Below are positions 38,935 to 42,293 of a DNA stretch of 42,293 nucleotides, piece after piece (within the stretch, counting starts at the first letter, position 1; each line of letters begins with the position of its first letter). This stretch comes from Armatimonadota bacterium. GTDB lineage: Bacteria; Armatimonadota; Fimbriimonadia; Fimbriimonadales; GBS-DC. Where the stretch lies: positions 1 to 42,293 of the forward strand of contig JAUQOS010000011.1 of NCBI GenBank assembly GCA_030550775.1. Direction: 5' to 3'. A program made the translations under genes and the position numbers. The notes beneath the pieces were generated by a model that worked only from the letters and a program-made list of their open reading frames with translations, did not search any database and had not been told where the DNA came from.

Positions 38935-39702
38935 ATGCAAACGCCATTCCCGTTGCTGGAAACACCATCGGGGGCGGAGTCATCCGCCTTTCCTCAGCTC
39001 AACCCATTCCAACCGCGTGAGAGCGTCCCCCCACCCCAAGCGCCTGCGAAGCTTGCTTGCCCATTTCCTGAATATCAACCCCCACCTCAACCCGAAGCCG
39101 TGCCCGATTTAGAGGCAATCCGCGCCGAAGCGGAAGCCATCCGCCTCAAAGCCCTGCAAGAGGCAGAACGGATACGCGAGCAGGCGCGTCGCGAAGGCTA
39201 CCAACAGGGCTATGAGCAAGGCTACTTAGATGGCGAACGCGACGCCCATCAGCAAGCCCACCAAGAACTCCAGCGAACTATTGAACAGCTGCGCGCGCAA
39301 GTCGCTCAAGTCATTGAAGCTGCACAAGCCCGCTGTACAGCCTACCTTAGCGAAGCAGAATCGCAGATGGTGGCGTTGGCACTCGAGGCTGTGCGCAAAG
39401 TCGTCCGCGAGGAAGTGCGCATGCAACCCGAGCATGTGGTGGCAATCGTGCGCGAGGTGTTGCGCCGGCTGCCCCCCTCAGGGCATGTGCGCGTGCGCGT
39501 AAACCCACTGGATTTGGAGACCGTGCGTGCTCAACGCAACACGCTGCTCCAAGTGATAGAGGGCATTGAGGGCATCGAGATTGTGGAAGACCGCCGTGTG
39601 GAGCAAGGAGGCTGCATCGTGGAGACTGAGCACGGCGTGTACGACGCCCGCATCCGCACGCAACTTGCCGAAATCGAGCGCGCCATCAAAGAAGCGGCGT
39701 AA
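38935..39702 (+). CDS. fliH: Flagellar assembly protein FliH
   Basis: FliH is the peripheral stator of the flagellar export ATPase FliI. The 255-residue protein has a Pro-rich N-terminus, then a Glu/Ala/Arg coiled coil with the glycine-repeat heptads typical of FliH (EGYQQGYEQGYLDGERDAHQ), and the C-terminal FliH/HrpE domain (EVLRRLPPSGHVRVRVNPLDL to VEQGGCIVETEHGVYDARIRTQLAEIERAI). ATG 38935 is chosen because the fliG stop is 1 nt upstream. It is the last gene of the operon here, with fliI not following; a convergent sensor kinase gene comes next. Confidence 0.93.
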   Translation: MQTPFPLLETPSGAESSAFPQLNPFQPRESVPPPQAPAKLACPFPEYQPPPQPEAVPDLEAIRAEAEAIRLKALQEAERIREQARREGYQQGYEQGYLDGERDAHQQAHQELQRTIEQLRAQVAQVIEAAQARCTAYLSEAESQMVALALEAVRKVVREEVRMQPEHVVAIVREVLRRLPPSGHVRVRVNPLDLETVRAQRNTLLQVIEGIEGIEIVEDRRVEQGGCIVETEHGVYDARIRTQLAEIERAIKEAA

Positions 39703-39751
39703 TCGGGGCACGAGCCTTCAAAAAGTCGAATCCCGTTGCTACCGGCTTGCC

Positions 39752-42049
39752 TTAGGCAGCCTGCTGCGAACCATGCCCCGTTTGCTGGCGTGCCCAGTAT
39801 AAAATCTTTTCGCGCAGCATCGCAGGCTCAATGGGCTTGCTCAAGTAGTCATCCATTCCATTCTCGAGACACTTTTCGCGGTCGCCCTCCAAAGCATTAG
39901 CAGTGAGAGCGATAATGGGTATACGCCCACCGTGCTCCGCCTCAAGGGCGCGGATACGCCGGGTGGCTTCATAACCATCCATTTCGGGCATCTGGCAATC
40001 CATCAGCACGAGGTCAAACGAGGCGCGCGAGAGCCGTTCTACCGCCTCCTTGCCGTTGCTAACAAGCTCATATTGAGCACCCCATCGATCCAGAAGGCGC
40101 TGGATTACCTTTTGATTGACAGGGTTATCCTCCGCAACCAGTATGCGTACCCCAGTGATATTCGCGTGTGAAGCTTCGAAAGGGGCCGGAGCCGATTGGG
40201 TTTGGGTAGGCGGGTCGGAAATAGGCAGCTTCAACTCAAGCCAGAACAAAGCTCCTTTGCCAACTTCGCTCTGGACGCCTATGCGACCGCCCATAAGCTC
40301 CACGAACTTCCGCGCGATTGCCAACCCCAGTCCTGTACCTCCATACTTGCGCGTAGTGGAGCCATCTGCCTGTCGAAACGGCTCGAAAATGACCGACTGC
40401 TTCTCAGGAGGGATACCAATACCGGTATCCTGAACTTCAAGGCGCACGTGATGGGCTGTCGTGTCGGTAGAGAGCAGCATCAAGCGTGCGACGACCTCAC
40501 CTTGCTCAGTGAACTTGATAGCGTTGCTCAACAGATTGAGCAGCACCTGACGCAAACGCGTCGGGTCAGTAAGTACATACACTTCCGTATCGGTCGGCAG
40601 CTCTTCGCGCAGTGATAGCCCCTTCAGTTGGGCTTGCGGGCGCACCATCGCACAAGTTTCGCGCAGCAGAGCCTTCAAATCAGTGGGCACCTGCTCGAGT
40701 TGCATTTGCCCAGCCTCAGCTTTGGCGAGGTTTAGGATATCGTTGAGTATCTCTAGCAGATGATGGGCACTGGTTTCGGCGGTGTGGAGTAGGTCGTGCT
40801 GCTCTTCGGTTAGCGGGGTGCTACGAAGCAGGTTTAGCATGCCCAAAACGCCGTTCATCGGGGTGCGGATTTCGTGGCTCATGTTCGCCAGGAACTCGGA
40901 GCGCGCTTGCGCCAGCCGCTCGGCTTCCTGCTTGGCTTGCATTAGTGCGCGGCGCGACTGCTCATTCATCAGCGCAGCGGCAAGCAGCTCGCCCAGCTGC
41001 GTAAGAAACGCTTCTTGCCCCGTGCTAACAGCCATATGCATAGAACGACACGCCTTACAAACAAAAATCGCCATCCCGAATGTGCGCCCCATCCATCGCA
41101 GGGGCACTTGGCAGGCGTGTAACTCTTGATTTAGGCGCAACATCATCGGCTGTGGGTGGGTTGTATCCCACTCTACGGCAACAAGCGTTGCCCAGCTGTT
41201 GCGGAAATAATCCGCCAGAGCGCCACCAGCGTAAATCAGGTGTAGCGTCTCTTCATCGCGCTCCCACACAGCAAGTGTTGCTTCTGCGCCGAAAAACCTA
41301 TATTCTGAGAGCGCGCGACGCACCGCTTCCAACCGCTCTGCAATGGGCAGCTCTCCTTGAAGAACGACTGCTATGCGCGTGAGCAGCTGTTGTCCCTCTG
41401 CCCGTTGGGCATCTGCCTGTTCGCGCAAGACCTGTTCTGTGATGTCGTACTGGATGCTGCAATAGCCGAGTACCTGACCATTTTCCAGAATGGGGGCAAT
41501 TACTGTCTCTGCCCAGTAGTGTGTTTGAGGGCTAAACTCCACCCCGTTGTTCGGGGTTTTCTGTGCAACGCCTTTCTTCCGGTTCAACACGCGCCCACGA
41601 AACTGCTCGCCACGCTTTAGCGCCGCAAACAGCTCGGTGTAGAACGACTCGGGCATCATACCGCTTTTGAGGATGTTGGGGCGTTGCCCAATGGCGTCCT
41701 CGGGCGCATAGTCCGTCAATGCGGTGAAGGCAGGATTGACATACTGGATGCGAAACTCAGCATCGGTAATCAACATGGCGGCAGGCGACGATTCTATCGC
41801 ACGCTGCAGGCGCAAGAGCTGCTCATGCTGGAGTCTGGCTGTCTCGTAGGCACGAGAGTTGATGCGATAAACCAAATAGCCGATGATACCTATCACAATG
41901 AGCGCAATGAGCAGCGACTGCAAGTACAGTGCAGGGGTGAGAGGCAGCCCCATGCCCCAGCGCACCGTTATCAGCTGCAACACAAACACCGCTATGAAGG
42001 GGCGCACCAAGTTGCACAGCGTTCCGAAAAACGGTCTACCGCAGCGCAT
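39752..42049 (-). CDS. Hybrid sensor histidine kinase with PAS and GAF-like domains and receiver
   Basis: A 765-residue membrane kinase. One or two helices near residues 15-60 ([19 protein letters not shown]) anchor it. A PAS domain runs about 82-205 ([21 protein letters not shown]). A GAF-like domain (about 215-365) contains a Cys-x2-Cys-x3-His cluster (VCKACRSMH). The kinase core has His392 in the H box [10 protein letters not shown], the N box [11 protein letters not shown], and the G boxes DTGIGIP and GGTGLGLAI. The C-terminal receiver has the phosphoacceptor Asp684 in [19 protein letters not shown] and Lys738 in [10 protein letters not shown]. No response regulator is adjacent. It is convergent with fliH, 49 nt apart, so a flagellar role is possible but not shown. 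Confidence 0.93.
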   Translation of the reverse strand: MRCGRPFFGTLCNLVRPFIAVFVLQLITVRWGMGLPLTPALYLQSLLIALIVIGIIGYLVYRINSRAYETARLQHEQLLRLQRAIESSPAAMLITDAEFRIQYVNPAFTALTDYAPEDAIGQRPNILKSGMMPESFYTELFAALKRGEQFRGRVLNRKKGVAQKTPNNGVEFSPQTHYWAETVIAPILENGQVLGYCSIQYDITEQVLREQADAQRAEGQQLLTRIAVVLQGELPIAERLEAVRRALSEYRFFGAEATLAVWERDEETLHLIYAGGALADYFRNSWATLVAVEWDTTHPQPMMLRLNQELHACQVPLRWMGRTFGMAIFVCKACRSMHMAVSTGQEAFLTQLGELLAAALMNEQSRRALMQAKQEAERLAQARSEFLANMSHEIRTPMNGVLGMLNLLRSTPLTEEQHDLLHTAETSAHHLLEILNDILNLAKAEAGQMQLEQVPTDLKALLRETCAMVRPQAQLKGLSLREELPTDTEVYVLTDPTRLRQVLLNLLSNAIKFTEQGEVVARLMLLSTDTTAHHVRLEVQDTGIGIPPEKQSVIFEPFRQADGSTTRKYGGTGLGLAIARKFVELMGGRIGVQSEVGKGALFWLELKLPISDPPTQTQSAPAPFEASHANITGVRILVAEDNPVNQKVIQRLLDRWGAQYELVSNGKEAVERLSRASFDLVLMDCQMPEMDGYEATRRIRALEAEHGGRIPIIALTANALEGDREKCLENGMDDYLSKPIEPAMLREKILYWARQQTGHGSQQAA

Positions 42050-42188
42050 CGATTCTTCTCAAGGAAGGTTATTCCACATAACGGTGCCTATGCGATATTG
42101 CTGCAGCGCAGGGAAGGAAGTCCTCATCGATAAGAGGATATCGCTTGAGTTCCGCCAAGCGTTGCTCGCGGTTGATTTTCTAACTCTG

Positions 42189-42270
42189 CCCCCCCTTCTT
42201 TAGGTTCCCCCGTAAGCGGGGGGAACTGAACTCTGAACGGTTTCCCCTACTGGTAGGGGGAACCTAAAGG
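42189..42270. repeat. Double-hairpin palindromic repeat (family P)
   Basis: GGTTCCCCCGTAAGCGGGGGG is the first hairpin. The linker TGAACTCTGAACGG is nearly identical to that of the copy at 3055-3143. The second hairpin is GTTTCCCCTAC/GTAGGGGGAAC. The 42050-42293 stretch before and after it contains no gene. Confidence 0.7.
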
Positions 42271-42293
42271 CTGATAAGGTACAACGCTCTCCC

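Noticed and set aside
38543-39112. 189-codon frame across the fliG/fliH junction
   Set aside because: Both fliG and fliH are complete in other frames; this one is a GC-skewed shadow.
42092-42144. GCGATAT/ATATCGC inverted pair upstream of the sensor kinase gene
   Set aside because: The arms are 7 bp and about 40 nt apart; too weak to claim.

Overview
The window looks like a chromosomal segment of a free-living, aerobic, flagellated, probably diderm bacterium, possibly a thermophilic member of Armatimonadota (this placement is inference). Points in favour are a two-plus-one subunit ba3-type oxidase of the Thermus kind, RtcA and archease, an exported sortilin-like beta-propeller protein, an OPT-like transporter, a predicted outer-membrane barrel protein, and many promoters of the form GGTATAAT lying only 7-10 nt from a start codon (leaderless mRNAs). 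I saw no rRNA, tRNA, CRISPR array, integrase or insertion sequence. Almost all space is coding, in short operons that often overlap or converge.

Layout. 1-593: no gene, three palindromic repeat elements. 612-3475: a Gfo/Idh/MocA oxidoreductase, a leaderless Cys-rich exported protein, a predicted structured RNA spanning its stop codon and the ribosome binding site of the next gene, an outer-membrane-like protein, then a repeat and a possible gene relic. 3475-7964: an FG-GAP-like membrane-anchored protein overlapping glnE. 8149-11073 (minus): M20 dipeptidase, RNase PH, BtuF-like binding protein. 11170-13350: sugar isomerase-like TIM barrel, LolA-like protein, pth. 13357-16829 (minus): mutS followed by an Rpn-family nuclease gene that is out of frame near its 5' end. 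17019-21370: M28 peptidase with PDZ domain, an inositol monophosphatase-like enzyme, rtcA and archease in alternating orientation with very tight spacing. 21757-26482: OPT-like transporter, a four-helix membrane protein, a NIF3 protein coupled to an ANTAR response regulator, and an Rrf2-type Fe-S regulator.

26536-29545 (minus) is a respiratory operon in the order subunit IIa (39 residues), II, I, SCO, transcribed from a near-consensus sigma-70 promoter with a palindrome just downstream of the start site. The rrf2 gene lies immediately after it and has its own promoter with a related half-site pair, so Rrf2 is a candidate regulator of the oxidase and of itself. 29846-35230 (minus) holds two large exported proteins, a VPS10/sortilin-like one and an unrecognised one with an STN-like N-terminus. 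35330-39702 is a flagellar basal-body operon flgC-fliE-fliF-fliG-fliH behind a sigma-28-like promoter. flgB is not directly upstream and fliI is not directly downstream. 39752-42049 (minus) is a hybrid sensor kinase. The window ends in another palindromic repeat.

Three families of dispersed palindromic repeats occupy most of the intergenic space. The observations most worth testing are the RNA structure at 2126-2275, the GG-extended -10 leaderless promoter class, the Rrf2/oxidase operator pair, and the frameshifted Rpn gene behind mutS.
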